Positions 36,048-45,703 of a stretch of 64,000 nt of DNA are shown here, one piece after another. Made by a program: the position numbers and the translations under genes. The DNA is from Polyangium fumosum (lineage in GTDB: Bacteria; Myxococcota_A; Polyangia; Polyangiales; Polyangiaceae). The notes under the pieces are model-generated. The model did no database searches, was not told the DNA's origin, and saw only the letters and a program-made list of their open reading frames with translations. The DNA is taken from NCBI RefSeq assembly GCF_005144585.1, contig NZ_SSMQ01000004.1, forward strand, positions 239,107 through 303,106, given 5' to 3'. Each line of letters opens with the position of its first letter. Positions within the stretch are counted from its first letter, which is position 1.

Positions 36048-38036
36048 CTACTCGTCGAGCGCCGGAAGGATCGTCACTTCCAGCGCGCTCGGCATCGCCT
36101 GGGATCGATACACCCGGTGCGTCGCCTTCATGTAATCGCTCGGCTTGGCCTCGAAGATGTTCGGCACGAACTTCTGCGGGTTTCGATCGATGAACGGGAA
36201 CCACGTCGATTGCACCTGGATCACGATCCGGTGCCCCTTCTTGAAGGTGTGGAGCACGTCGTTCACCGCGAACTTCACCTTCGTCGGCTCGCCCGGGACG
36301 AACGGCTTCGGCGCTTCATAACTCTCGCGGAACCGGCCGCGGAACGGCTCGCCGCGCACGAGGATCTGCTGGCCGCCCTTGTCTTTTTTGCCCGCCCACC
36401 GGTCTTCCTTGGTGAACCCCGGCATCTTTCCGGGGTTCTCGTCGATGAGCTTCACCACCCAGTCCGCATCGGTCCCCGTCGTGCTCACCCATACCTCGGC
36501 TTCGAGTGGCCCCGCGAGCGTGACGTCCCGCTCGAGCGGCTCCGACCGATATTCGAGCACATCGGGCCGGCGTGACGCGAAGCGTTGATCCTCGGCCATG
36601 TAGTTCGTCGACCAGTCGTTCCCCATCTCCTGCGTGTGCGGCACGGGTTTGTCTGGATCGCTCACGTATTCGTCGCTCTCGGCCTCCGTGTTCTTCGGCG
36701 GCTCGAAGGACAGCGCGCCGCTCGCTTGCAGGTAGAGGCGCCCCTTCTTCGCCTCGCGCGGGGGCCAGGCGTCGAACCGTCGGAAGCGATTGGCGCCCGC
36801 CTCGAAGACCAGCGCCTCCGAGAGCTCCGGCTCCGGCCCATCCTTCAGGTGATGCTTGAAGAACGCGAGCTCGAGATCCTGGAGCACGACCGACGTCGCG
36901 AACCCGAAATCCGCGTCGCCGAGTTTGTCCCCTTTCTCATACCACCAGCCCCCGTGTTTCCACGGCCCCATCACGATCGAGTTCTTCGTGCCCGGGTTTT
37001 GTGCCTCGATCGCGCGGTACGTGGCGAGCGGGCCGTAGAGGTCCTCCGTATCGTAAAATCCTCCCACGACGAGCACCGCGGCCTTGATGTTGCGCAGGTG
37101 CGGCAGGATGTTCCGGGCCTGCCAGAACGCGTCGTAGTTCGGGTGCGCCACGATCTCGCGGAAGAACGGCCGCTCGCCCTTGAAATGCTTCGCCTCGGCC
37201 TCGGCGAGGGGCCCCGCGGAGAGGAAAAACCGGTAGGCGTCGGGCGTCCCGTAGTCGACGCCCTCCCAATCGTCCTCGCTGTCCTCCTTGGGCTTCGGCC
37301 GCGGTTTGTCGAACGACGCGAAGAAGTGGAACGCGAGCTGCAAATTGAAGGCGCCGTGCCGGTGCATGTCGTCGCCGCGGAACCAGTCCCCGATCGGCGC
37401 CTGCGGCGAGATCGCCTTCAAGGACGGGTGCGAATCGATCGCCCCCGCCGACGCATAAAACCCCGGATACGACACCCCGAGCAAACCCGCGCGCCCGTTG
37501 TTCCCGGCCACGTTTTTCGTCAGCCACTCGAGCGTGTCGTACGTATCGGTGCTCTCGTCGATGTCCTTCGGCCCCTTCTTGTCGAGGTGCGGGCGCACGT
37601 TCACGAACGCGCCCTCGGACATGAAGCGGCCGCGCACGTCCTGATGAACGAAGATGAAGCCCTCCTTCTCGAACGCCTCCGATACCAGGCGCTCGCGGTA
37701 CCGATCGGCCCCGTACGGCGCCACGGAGTAAGGCGTGCGCGTCATGAGGAACGGATACTTCCGGGAAGGGCTCGCGTCGTTCGGCACGTACAGCGCCGTG
37801 AAGAGCCGCGCGCCGTCGCGCATGGGAATGCGGTATTCGTATTTCGTGTACCTCGACCGAATGAACTCCGCGCGCGCGTTCGGCGCATCGCCCTCGCTCG
37901 TCGCTGCGGGCGCGGCGGCGGGCGCGGAGAGCGGCGGCGGTGTCGGGGCGGGTTTCTCCTCGACGTGGCACGCGGAGGAGGCGAGGAGCGCGAGGACGAG
38001 CGGGGATGTGCGGGCGAGAGAAACACGAGCGGACAC
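36048..38036 (-). CDS. CocE/NonD-family (S15) serine hydrolase lipoprotein
   Basis: A 662-residue lipoprotein. GTG 38036 has AGGAGG six bases upstream and opens the signal LALLASSAC. The alpha/beta-hydrolase domain carries Ser189 in GVSYPGF, the acid in GGFYDTED and the His in GPWKHGGW. A C-terminal jelly-roll follows (DVTLAGPLEAEVWVSTTGTDADWVVKL, GHRIVIQVQSTWFP). Relatives are Xaa-Pro dipeptidases, cephalosporin acylases or cocaine esterases; the substrate here is not known. It diverges from the M28 peptidase. Confidence 0.9.
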   Translation of the reverse strand: MSARVSLARTSPLVLALLASSACHVEEKPAPTPPPLSAPAAAPAATSEGDAPNARAEFIRSRYTKYEYRIPMRDGARLFTALYVPNDASPSRKYPFLMTRTPYSVAPYGADRYRERLVSEAFEKEGFIFVHQDVRGRFMSEGAFVNVRPHLDKKGPKDIDESTDTYDTLEWLTKNVAGNNGRAGLLGVSYPGFYASAGAIDSHPSLKAISPQAPIGDWFRGDDMHRHGAFNLQLAFHFFASFDKPRPKPKEDSEDDWEGVDYGTPDAYRFFLSAGPLAEAEAKHFKGERPFFREIVAHPNYDAFWQARNILPHLRNIKAAVLVVGGFYDTEDLYGPLATYRAIEAQNPGTKNSIVMGPWKHGGWWYEKGDKLGDADFGFATSVVLQDLELAFFKHHLKDGPEPELSEALVFEAGANRFRRFDAWPPREAKKGRLYLQASGALSFEPPKNTEAESDEYVSDPDKPVPHTQEMGNDWSTNYMAEDQRFASRRPDVLEYRSEPLERDVTLAGPLEAEVWVSTTGTDADWVVKLIDENPGKMPGFTKEDRWAGKKDKGGQQILVRGEPFRGRFRESYEAPKPFVPGEPTKVKFAVNDVLHTFKKGHRIVIQVQSTWFPFIDRNPQKFVPNIFEAKPSDYMKATHRVYRSQAMPSALEVTILPALDE

Positions 38037-38197
38037 GAACGACCTCCTGGGGACGCCGAGGGGCGCCGCACAGGATAGACGCCCGTCGTGACGCTTGTGA
38101 GCAAAATCCAATCACCGCCCCCCGGCCCGCCGCGGTGGTAGTCTCGGGGCCTGCTCCACGCGTCGTACCACGAGCGCATGAGCCCCGTGCAAAACCA

Positions 38198-40501
38198 ATG
38201 AAGATCCCCCCGGCGGCCCACCGCGCCGCACTCGTACTCGCCCTCCTTGCGATCGTCGCCTTCCGGATCGTCGCGTTCGTCCCGAAAGCGCCGCCGGCGA
38301 GCCCGACGCCGCAGGCGTTTTCCGTGGATCTCGCCGCAGCCCACGTGGCGCACCTCGCCGCGGCGCCGCGTCCTCCGGGTACCTCGGGCCACGACGCCGC
38401 GCAGGAGCTCATCCGCGCCGAGCTCACGCGCCTCGGCATCCCCGTGGAGATCCAGCGCGCCACGGCGCTCGGCACGCACTGGGGCGTGCCGTACGACGGC
38501 GCCCGCGTCGAGAACCTCGTCGCGCGTTTGCCCGGGCGCGAGCGTGGCCCGGCCCTCGCGCTCGTCGCCCATTACGACTCCGTTCCGAATGCGCCCGGCG
38601 CGGCCGACGACGCGAGCGGCGTCGCCGTCTTGCTGGAGACGGCCCGCGCCCTCCGCGCAGGCCCCGCGCTCCGCAAGGACGTGATCTTCCTGTTCACGGA
38701 CGCCGAAGAAGCCGGCGTGCTCGGCGGGAACGTCTTCGTCCGGGAGCACCCGTCCTTCCGCGACATCGGCCTCGTGCTGAACTTCGACGCGCGTGGCACA
38801 CGAGGCCCCGTCGGGCTCATCGAGACGAGCGCCGACGCCGGCGCGCTCGTGCGGCATTTCGCGGACGCCGCGCCCGATCCCGTCGCCACGTCGCTTTTCC
38901 CCGAAATCGCGCGCCGCCTCGGCCACCAGACCGATTTTTTCCCGTTCCGCCAGGCCGGCGTGCCCGGGATGAATTTCGCGGCCGCCGACGGGGCCGCCCA
39001 TTACCATTCCCCCGTCGACGCCCCGGCGCACCTCGACCGGCGCACCCTCGCGCACGCGGGGACGCTCGCGACCTCGCTCGCGCGGCGCTTCGGCGATCTC
39101 GAGCTCACGACCCTCGCGGCCGAGCCGGTCGTTTATTTCGACGTGCCGGGGCTCGGGCTCATCGTGTACGGCCGCGCGTGGGCGATGCCGATAGCGATGA
39201 TCCCCGCAGCTTTGTTCGCCTTCGCGCTCCTCTCTGCCGTACGACGCGGACAAGCACGCCCGGCTCGTGTGCTCGCCGGTTTCGGCGTGCTCCTCGCCTC
39301 GCTCGTGCTCGCGGCCGGGCTCGCCGCCGGCTTCGTCGCCGCGCTCCGCGCCCTCGCGCCCGTGTGGGGCGTTTTCCGCGGGGATCCCTTCGATCCGGGC
39401 CTCGCGCGCATCGCCCTCGCCCTGCTCGGCGTCGCCGTTTTTGCCGCCGCCCATCGGTTTTTCCGGGCACGCCTCTCCCCCTTCGAGCTCGCGCTCGGCG
39501 CGGCCTCGGCCTGGCTCCTCCTCGCGTTCGTGACGGCCGCGCTCCTGCCAGGCGCGAGTTTTCTGTTTGCCCTCCCGCTCGCCGCGTCGCTCGCGGGCCT
39601 GCTCGTCTGGCAAAGGCGCCCTGCTCCGCAATCGCCGTCGAGCGGCCTCTGGCTCCTGCTCTCCGCGCTTCCTGCGCTCGTCCTCGTCGTCCCGGTCCCT
39701 TATCTCCTCTTCGTCGCCCTCGGCTTGCCGCGGGCCGCGCCGGCCGTCGCCGTCGTCGTCCTCCTCGCGGGCCTCCTCGCCCCGCTCTTCGAGGTTTTCG
39801 GCGCGGGCGCCTCGCGAAAGCCCGCCCTCGGCCTCGCGGCCGCCTTCGTGGTCACGCTCGGTTTGGCCGTCGTGACAAACCCCTTCTCGCCGGCGCGGCC
39901 GCGCCCGGCTTGCCTCGCTTATGCCTTCGACGCCGATCGCCGCGAGGCCGTCTGGACGACGACCGAGGACAAACCCACGCCCTGGACGACCTTGCACATC
40001 CCCGAGGCCACGCGCCGCGCCGCTCGTTTCTCGCTCCCCGACCAAGGGACGCTCCGGTACGAGGCCGAGGCGCCGCCGCTCGACCTCCCGCCGCCCCAGT
40101 TCGAGGCCCTCGGCGACACGATCCACGAGGGGATCCGCACCCTCCGCTTTCGCCTTCGCTCGGGCCGGAGCGCCCCCTTCGTCCTCGTCTCGGTCACCTC
40201 GGAGGCGCCCCTCCGCGGCGCGACGATCGACGGGCGACGCGTGGACGAGCCAAGCGCCTTTCGAGCGACGGCCGCCGAGCCCTGGGGTTTTACCTTCCAG
40301 GGTTTGCCCGCGGAGGGCATCGAAGGATCGATCGACCTCGCGCCCGGCGCGCCCGTGACCGTGCGGGTGGTCGATCGGACCTACGCCTTGCCCGAGCAGC
40401 TCCTCCGCGCGCCCATCCCCGCCGACGTGATGCTGATGCCCTTCCGAATCGCCGGCTCGACGTTCGTCGCCGCCGAGCGCACCTTCGGCCCGGGCCCCTG
40501 A
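38198..40501 (+). CDS. M28-family metallopeptidase with multi-helix membrane tail
   Basis: A 767-residue protein starting at ATG 38198 with a signal anchor (AALVLALLAIVAFRIVAFV). The M28 zinc site shows His125 and Asp127 in AHYDS, Asp137-138, and Glu170-171 in DAEEAGVLGG, with a late His in AHYHSP. About eight to nine membrane helices follow (IAMIPAALFAFALLSAV, LVLAAGLAAGFVAALRAL and others), then a soluble domain. This resembles the Fxna/ERMP1-type layout. It cleaves peptides outside or in the periplasm. No operon partner is obvious. Confidence 0.85.
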   Translation: MKIPPAAHRAALVLALLAIVAFRIVAFVPKAPPASPTPQAFSVDLAAAHVAHLAAAPRPPGTSGHDAAQELIRAELTRLGIPVEIQRATALGTHWGVPYDGARVENLVARLPGRERGPALALVAHYDSVPNAPGAADDASGVAVLLETARALRAGPALRKDVIFLFTDAEEAGVLGGNVFVREHPSFRDIGLVLNFDARGTRGPVGLIETSADAGALVRHFADAAPDPVATSLFPEIARRLGHQTDFFPFRQAGVPGMNFAAADGAAHYHSPVDAPAHLDRRTLAHAGTLATSLARRFGDLELTTLAAEPVVYFDVPGLGLIVYGRAWAMPIAMIPAALFAFALLSAVRRGQARPARVLAGFGVLLASLVLAAGLAAGFVAALRALAPVWGVFRGDPFDPGLARIALALLGVAVFAAAHRFFRARLSPFELALGAASAWLLLAFVTAALLPGASFLFALPLAASLAGLLVWQRRPAPQSPSSGLWLLLSALPALVLVVPVPYLLFVALGLPRAAPAVAVVVLLAGLLAPLFEVFGAGASRKPALGLAAAFVVTLGLAVVTNPFSPARPRPACLAYAFDADRREAVWTTTEDKPTPWTTLHIPEATRRAARFSLPDQGTLRYEAEAPPLDLPPPQFEALGDTIHEGIRTLRFRLRSGRSAPFVLVSVTSEAPLRGATIDGRRVDEPSAFRATAAEPWGFTFQGLPAEGIEGSIDLAPGAPVTVRVVDRTYALPEQLLRAPIPADVMLMPFRIAGSTFVAAERTFGPGP

Positions 40502-40502
40502 A

Positions 40503-41288
40503 TCAGGCCGGCTTCTTCCAGCCCCTCTTCTTCGCCATCCCGCCGGCGGCCTTCCTCGTTCCGTCGCGCAAAGGCTCCCATAACGGCAGCGCCGGCACGA
40601 TCGGGTCATCGGCTTCGGCGGCGGCGCGCCGAAGGGCCTGCGTGTCCACGGGCCCGCCCTGGGGCCACAACACCTCGCCTTGCCCCTCGCCCACGATGTC
40701 GAGCGCGTCGATCACCTTGCCGCGCGTCACGCCCAGCGTGTCGTGCACCAAGAGGCCCGGCCGGAAAGGCTCTTCCCGCTCGACGAGCGCGCGCTCGAAG
40801 GCCGCTTCGTCGAACGTCGCGCTTCCCTCGATTCCGAAGCCGAGCTCCTGCGGAGAGGCAGCGATCGTCTTTTTTTCGTACGTCCGGAGGCCCCCCTTGT
40901 CGATCACGACGCGCTCGCCCTCCCCGTCGATCATCGCGCGGCCCTCGAAGCCGTCGGGCGTGAAACGCATGGCCACGTCGTAGTCGTTCATGTCCGACGA
41001 GGCCCACGCCACGTATTGCCAATCCCGCTCGCCTGCTTTCCTCCGCGCCTCGGCCGGCGCCGCGGCCACGTCGTCCCCGAGGAAGGCCTCGCAACCAAAC
41101 GAAAAAGCGAGTGATTTCTGCCGGAAGTTTCCCGGGAAGTAAAACACCGCCTCGACGCGCGGGCTCACGGCCACGCGCACGAGCCTCTCGCCCGCGAAGC
41201 GCGGCTCCACGTCGGCCCACGGATCCACGATGGCCTTCGCCGAGCAGCGACGTTTGTCGTACAGATACGCGACGAATAGGTAGCTCAC
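40503..41288 (-). CDS. Unknown protein
   Basis: About 261 residues from GTG 41288; this start is uncertain because no good ribosome site is seen. The sequence begins SYLFVAYLYDKRRC, includes VEAVFYFPGNFRQKSLAFSF, MNDYDVAMRFTPDGFEGRAM and EELGFGIEGSATF-like strand words (printed PQELGFGIEGSATFDEAAF), and ends in a Lys-rich tail. It ends one base after the M28 gene on the other strand. I do not recognise a family. Confidence 0.55.
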   Translation of the reverse strand: MSYLFVAYLYDKRRCSAKAIVDPWADVEPRFAGERLVRVAVSPRVEAVFYFPGNFRQKSLAFSFGCEAFLGDDVAAAPAEARRKAGERDWQYVAWASSDMNDYDVAMRFTPDGFEGRAMIDGEGERVVIDKGGLRTYEKKTIAASPQELGFGIEGSATFDEAAFERALVEREEPFRPGLLVHDTLGVTRGKVIDALDIVGEGQGEVLWPQGGPVDTQALRRAAAEADDPIVPALPLWEPLRDGTRKAAGGMAKKRGWKKPA

Positions 41289-41496
41289 GGTACCGAGGAA
41301 AGCATGGGGGCGGCAGGACGACAACACGTCCCGCCGACGAACCCACGCCGATGGTACGACCCTGAAGCATCCATCGCTGGCATTTCCCGTTCGGATCGTC
41401 GTCCCGTCGAATTCGTGCCGCGTCTCCGATTCCGATCCCGTGGACGACGACGGCATCCCCCACGACGGCGGCCGCGGAGCCGTCGCGTCGGCGCGC

Positions 41497-41519
41497 AGTG
41501 TCAAGTGACACTTGACACT
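41497..41519. promoter_or_regulatory. 23-base perfect palindromic operator
   Basis: Half-site AGTGTCAAGTG repeats in reverse around a single central base. It overlaps the -35 box of the ferredoxin reductase operon, so a dimeric repressor here would block transcription. The MerR-family gene in the operon, or a TetR-type protein elsewhere, could be the binder. Confidence 0.75.
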
Positions 41520-41540
41520 TTGCAGTCCTGCCGGTACAAG
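41512..41540 (+). promoter_or_regulatory. Sigma-70 promoter, probably leaderless transcript
   Basis: TTGACA (41512-41517), a 17-base spacer and TACAAG (41535-41540). The expected start falls at or next to the ATG at 41547, and no Shine-Dalgarno precedes that ATG, so the mRNA may be leaderless. Confidence 0.65.
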
Positions 41541-41546
41541 CGAGCC

Positions 41547-42836
41547 ATGGAGCTCGACAAGGCCACGATCCAAGCCGAGACGCGCAAAAGCGGAGGCGCC
41601 GCGGATCTCCTGCCCGCCAGGATCGTCGTCCGGCTCGAAGCGCTGGTGCGTGACGTACGGACGGTCTTGAACGACTTCACCGGCGCGCGCCCCGCGCCGT
41701 ACGCGGTCCGCAAGCCGCTCGCCCGGCACCTCCTCGCCTTCACGACTTCGCCTTCCCCCACGTCGAGCGCCGGCATCACGCCGCGCAGGCTCCGCGTCAC
41801 GCGCGTCGTACGCGAGACCGCGGACGCCGTCTCGCTCTCGCTCACCGATCCCGAGGGCCGCCGCATCGCCTTCGTCCCTGGCCAGTTCTTCACCGTGCTC
41901 GTCACGCTCGCGAGCGGCGAGATCCTCCGCCGCGCCTATTCGATCTCGAGCCTTCCCGACGAAGACGGCGCCGCTGCCGAGGTGACGATCACCATCAAAC
42001 GAATGCCCGGCGGCCGCGCCTCGAACCACCTGAACGAGCGGGTCGCGGAAGGAGACGTCCTCGACGTGCTCGGGCCCTCCGGCAGCTTCACAGCGGCGCC
42101 GGATCCCGCGGCGCGAAGGCACCTCGTCTTGATCGCGGGCGGCAGCGGCATCACGCCGCTCGCCTCGATCACGCGGACCACGCTCGCGCGCGAGCCCGAG
42201 AGCCGCGTCTCGCTCGTGTACGGAAACCGGGGCGAGGCCGACATCATCTTCCGCGAGGCGCTCGCTTCCCTCGTCGAAACCCACGCGGATCGCTTCACGC
42301 TCCGCCACGTGCTCTCCGAGCCGCCCGCGGGTTTCACGGGACGCACCGGCCTGCTCGATCACGACAACGTCACGCGCGAGCTCGACGTGCTCGCCGCGGC
42401 CTCCGGCCTCGACGCAGGCGCCACCGATTATTATGTCTGCGGGCCCGAGCCGATGATGATCGCGGCGCGGGAAGCGCTGCTCGCCCGTGGCGTCGCTCCT
42501 GCTCGCATCCACGAGGAACGGTTCTCCGCCCCCGCGCGCCGCACCACGCCGGCGCTCCCCACGAGCTCCGCCCCGATCGAGATCCGCCTCCGCGGCCGGA
42601 CGAAGACCGTGACCGCCGCGCCCGGACAAACCCTGCTCGAAGCGGGCCTCGCCGCGTCGTTGCCCATGCCGTTCTCGTGTACGATGGGCGGGTGCGGCGT
42701 GTGCAAGATCAAGCTCCTGTCGGGGGACGTGACGAGCGAAGAGCCGAATTGCCTGCAAGAGGAAGAGAAAAACCAGGGGTTCGTCCTCGCGTGCGTGTCC
42801 CGCGCGGCGGCGCCGTGCACGGTGGAAGTCCCGTGA
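41547..42836 (+). CDS. Ferredoxin-NAD(P) reductase with C-terminal 2Fe-2S domain
   Basis: A 429-residue electron-transfer protein. After a roughly 70-residue N-terminal extension come the FAD-binding RRAYSISS, the NAD-binding AGGSGITP and CGPEPMM, and a plant-type ferredoxin domain with the Cys set CTMGGCGVC plus a later Cys near the end (VLACVS). It passes electrons from NAD(P)H through FAD to the cluster. The partner is probably the diiron protein two genes down. It ends overlapping the MerR start (TGATG). Confidence 0.9.
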   Translation: MELDKATIQAETRKSGGAADLLPARIVVRLEALVRDVRTVLNDFTGARPAPYAVRKPLARHLLAFTTSPSPTSSAGITPRRLRVTRVVRETADAVSLSLTDPEGRRIAFVPGQFFTVLVTLASGEILRRAYSISSLPDEDGAAAEVTITIKRMPGGRASNHLNERVAEGDVLDVLGPSGSFTAAPDPAARRHLVLIAGGSGITPLASITRTTLAREPESRVSLVYGNRGEADIIFREALASLVETHADRFTLRHVLSEPPAGFTGRTGLLDHDNVTRELDVLAAASGLDAGATDYYVCGPEPMMIAAREALLARGVAPARIHEERFSAPARRTTPALPTSSAPIEIRLRGRTKTVTAAPGQTLLEAGLAASLPMPFSCTMGGCGVCKIKLLSGDVTSEEPNCLQEEEKNQGFVLACVSRAAAPCTVEVP

Positions 42837-43684
42837 TGGACGTCGCCCTCGCGAGCAAGGAGCCCACGCGCGAAGCTCGGCCTGCCCGAGCGAAGACCCC
42901 GAGCGTGGGGGGGTTCGGGGGCGAAGCTCGGCCTGCCCGAGCGAAGACCCCGAGCGTCGACCGCGAGGCGTACCCGTATCGCATGAAGGATCTCTGCGAG
43001 CGGACCGGTTTGCCGCGACAGGTCGTCCATTTCTACATCCAGCAGGGCCTCGTGCCGGAGGGCCACAAGACCGGCCGCAACATGGCGTATTACGGCGAGG
43101 AGCACCTCGCCCGGATCCTCCTCGTGCGCAAGCTCCAGCACGAGCGGTTCCTCCCGCTGCGCGCCATCAAGGCCCTGCTCGAAGAGCGCGACGAGGCCTT
43201 CAGCCCCGCGCAACGCAGGTTCGTCCACGAGGTGAAAGCCCGCCTCAGCAGGGCGCTCGGCGCGCGCGCGGACAAACCCACGACGGCGGACGCGAACGAG
43301 CTCATCCAGAAGCTCGGCCTCGCGCGCAAGGATCTCGAGGACATGGTCCATCTCGGCCTCATCGCGGCCGCGGAGGAGCACGACGCCTCGGGGCGCGCGC
43401 GGCTCGTCGTGGCGAGCGACGATACGTGGATCCTGGAGACGTTCGCCGAGTTCCGGCGGATCGGCTTCACCGAGTCGATTGGCTTTTCGGCGCGCGACAT
43501 CGTGATGTACGAGGAGGCCATGAGCGCGCTCTTCGCCCGCGAGGCGAAGCTCCTCGCCGACCGCCTCTCCTCGCTCTCGCCCGAGCAAGCCGCCACCATG
43601 GTCGAGCGGGCGCTGCCGCTCATCAACGCCTTTTTGGTCCGTTATCACGACGCCCTGGCGAGGAACTTCCTCGCGACGCTTTGA
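42836..43684 (+). CDS. MerR-family transcriptional regulator
   Basis: A 282-residue regulator coupled to the upstream gene by TGATG. Residues about 48-115 are the MerR winged helix (YRMKDLCERTGLPRQVVHFY, then EGHKTGRNMAYYGEEHLARI). A long helical effector part follows. The first 45 residues are unusual: they hold two copies of EARPARAKTPSV coded by the interspersed repeat, probably a disordered insertion. It likely controls this operon through the palindrome at 41497-41519. Confidence 0.85.
   Translation: MDVALASKEPTREARPARAKTPSVGGFGGEARPARAKTPSVDREAYPYRMKDLCERTGLPRQVVHFYIQQGLVPEGHKTGRNMAYYGEEHLARILLVRKLQHERFLPLRAIKALLEERDEAFSPAQRRFVHEVKARLSRALGARADKPTTADANELIQKLGLARKDLEDMVHLGLIAAAEEHDASGRARLVVASDDTWILETFAEFRRIGFTESIGFSARDIVMYEEAMSALFAREAKLLADRLSSLSPEQAATMVERALPLINAFLVRYHDALARNFLATL
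42870..42957 (+). repeat. Interspersed GC-rich repeat, copies C1 and C2 (inside a gene)
   Basis: Two identical 37-base copies, 42870-42906 and 42921-42957, 51 bases apart, each starting GCGAAGCTCGGCCTGCCCGA. The linker contains GGGGTTCGGGG. They lie in frame in the N-terminus of the MerR-type regulator. Confidence 0.85.
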
Positions 43685-43713
43685 CATCAAACGGGTTTCG
43701 GAGGAGACATACG

Positions 43714-44892
<1,179 letters not shown>

Positions 44893-44958
44893 GTCAGGGC
44901 GGGACGGGGAGCGTGACGGTCGTCAAGCGGCACGGTCGCCTCCACCATCCCCAGCGCC

Positions 44959-45579
44959 TCAGGATCCCTCGAGCCCGCGCCACGGCTTCGGGAAGAAGCG
45001 CCATTTGCCATTCACGCGCGTGAGCCCGTCGAACGCCATGCCGAGCGTCTCCCCGGGCTTGACGAACTTGAACCGAACCCAGCGGACGCCCGGCTTCATG
45101 GCCTCCACGGCCTTCTTGTATCCGCCGGGGAAGTTCGGCCCGTCGCCCTGGCCCGCCGCGATCTCCTCCGTCGTCGCCGAATACAGGAGGAGCTGGGTTT
45201 GTCCCTCTTTCGGGCTGATGGCCGCGTTCGGGTCGGACCACATCTTCTTGTAATGTGATTCGAGCTTGCCCGCGGCGTCGTCCTTGAAGACGGCCTTGTA
45301 ATCGTCGGTCGTCGGCTCGAGCTGCTTCGTGAGCGCCGCATGATCCGCGCCCGGCCTCAAGAACGCCTCGAGCAGCGCCTTCGCCGCGTCCAGGTCCCCG
45401 CCGCCCGACGGCGCCGCCGCTCTCTCGCCCGCGGGGGTTTGCCCCGGCGCGGCCTTCCCCTCGGCGGCGGCCCTGGGCTCGGGCGCCGCCTCTCCGCCCG
45501 CCTTGTCGGACTTGGTGCACCCCGCGGAGCAGAACATCCCCACGACGAGCGATACGGCAAACAACGAACGAATGGACAC
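44959..45579 (-). CDS. Lipoprotein of unknown function
   Basis: A 206-residue lipoprotein. GTG 45579 has GGGAGG five bases upstream and starts SLFAVSLVVGMFCSAGC. A disordered Ala/Pro linker follows, then a compact domain (LEAFLRPGADHAALTKQL, ESHYKKMWSDPNAAISPK, WVRFKFVKPGETLGM, NGKWRFFPKP) resembling DUF4878/NTF2-like lipoproteins. It may bind a partner in the envelope. It is antiparallel to the diiron operon. Confidence 0.7.
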   Translation of the reverse strand: MSIRSLFAVSLVVGMFCSAGCTKSDKAGGEAAPEPRAAAEGKAAPGQTPAGERAAAPSGGGDLDAAKALLEAFLRPGADHAALTKQLEPTTDDYKAVFKDDAAGKLESHYKKMWSDPNAAISPKEGQTQLLLYSATTEEIAAGQGDGPNFPGGYKKAVEAMKPGVRWVRFKFVKPGETLGMAFDGLTRVNGKWRFFPKPWRGLEGS

Positions 45580-45703
45580 GGCCACCTCCCTCGGGCGCAC
45601 GCGCGCCGCGGCGCGCGAGTCTAAGCGACGCGCGCGCCGGCCGTAAACCCCGGCGCTCGGGAAAAGGGCGCGGCGAGCCGCGTCCGACGGGAAAGGTCGT
45701 CGC

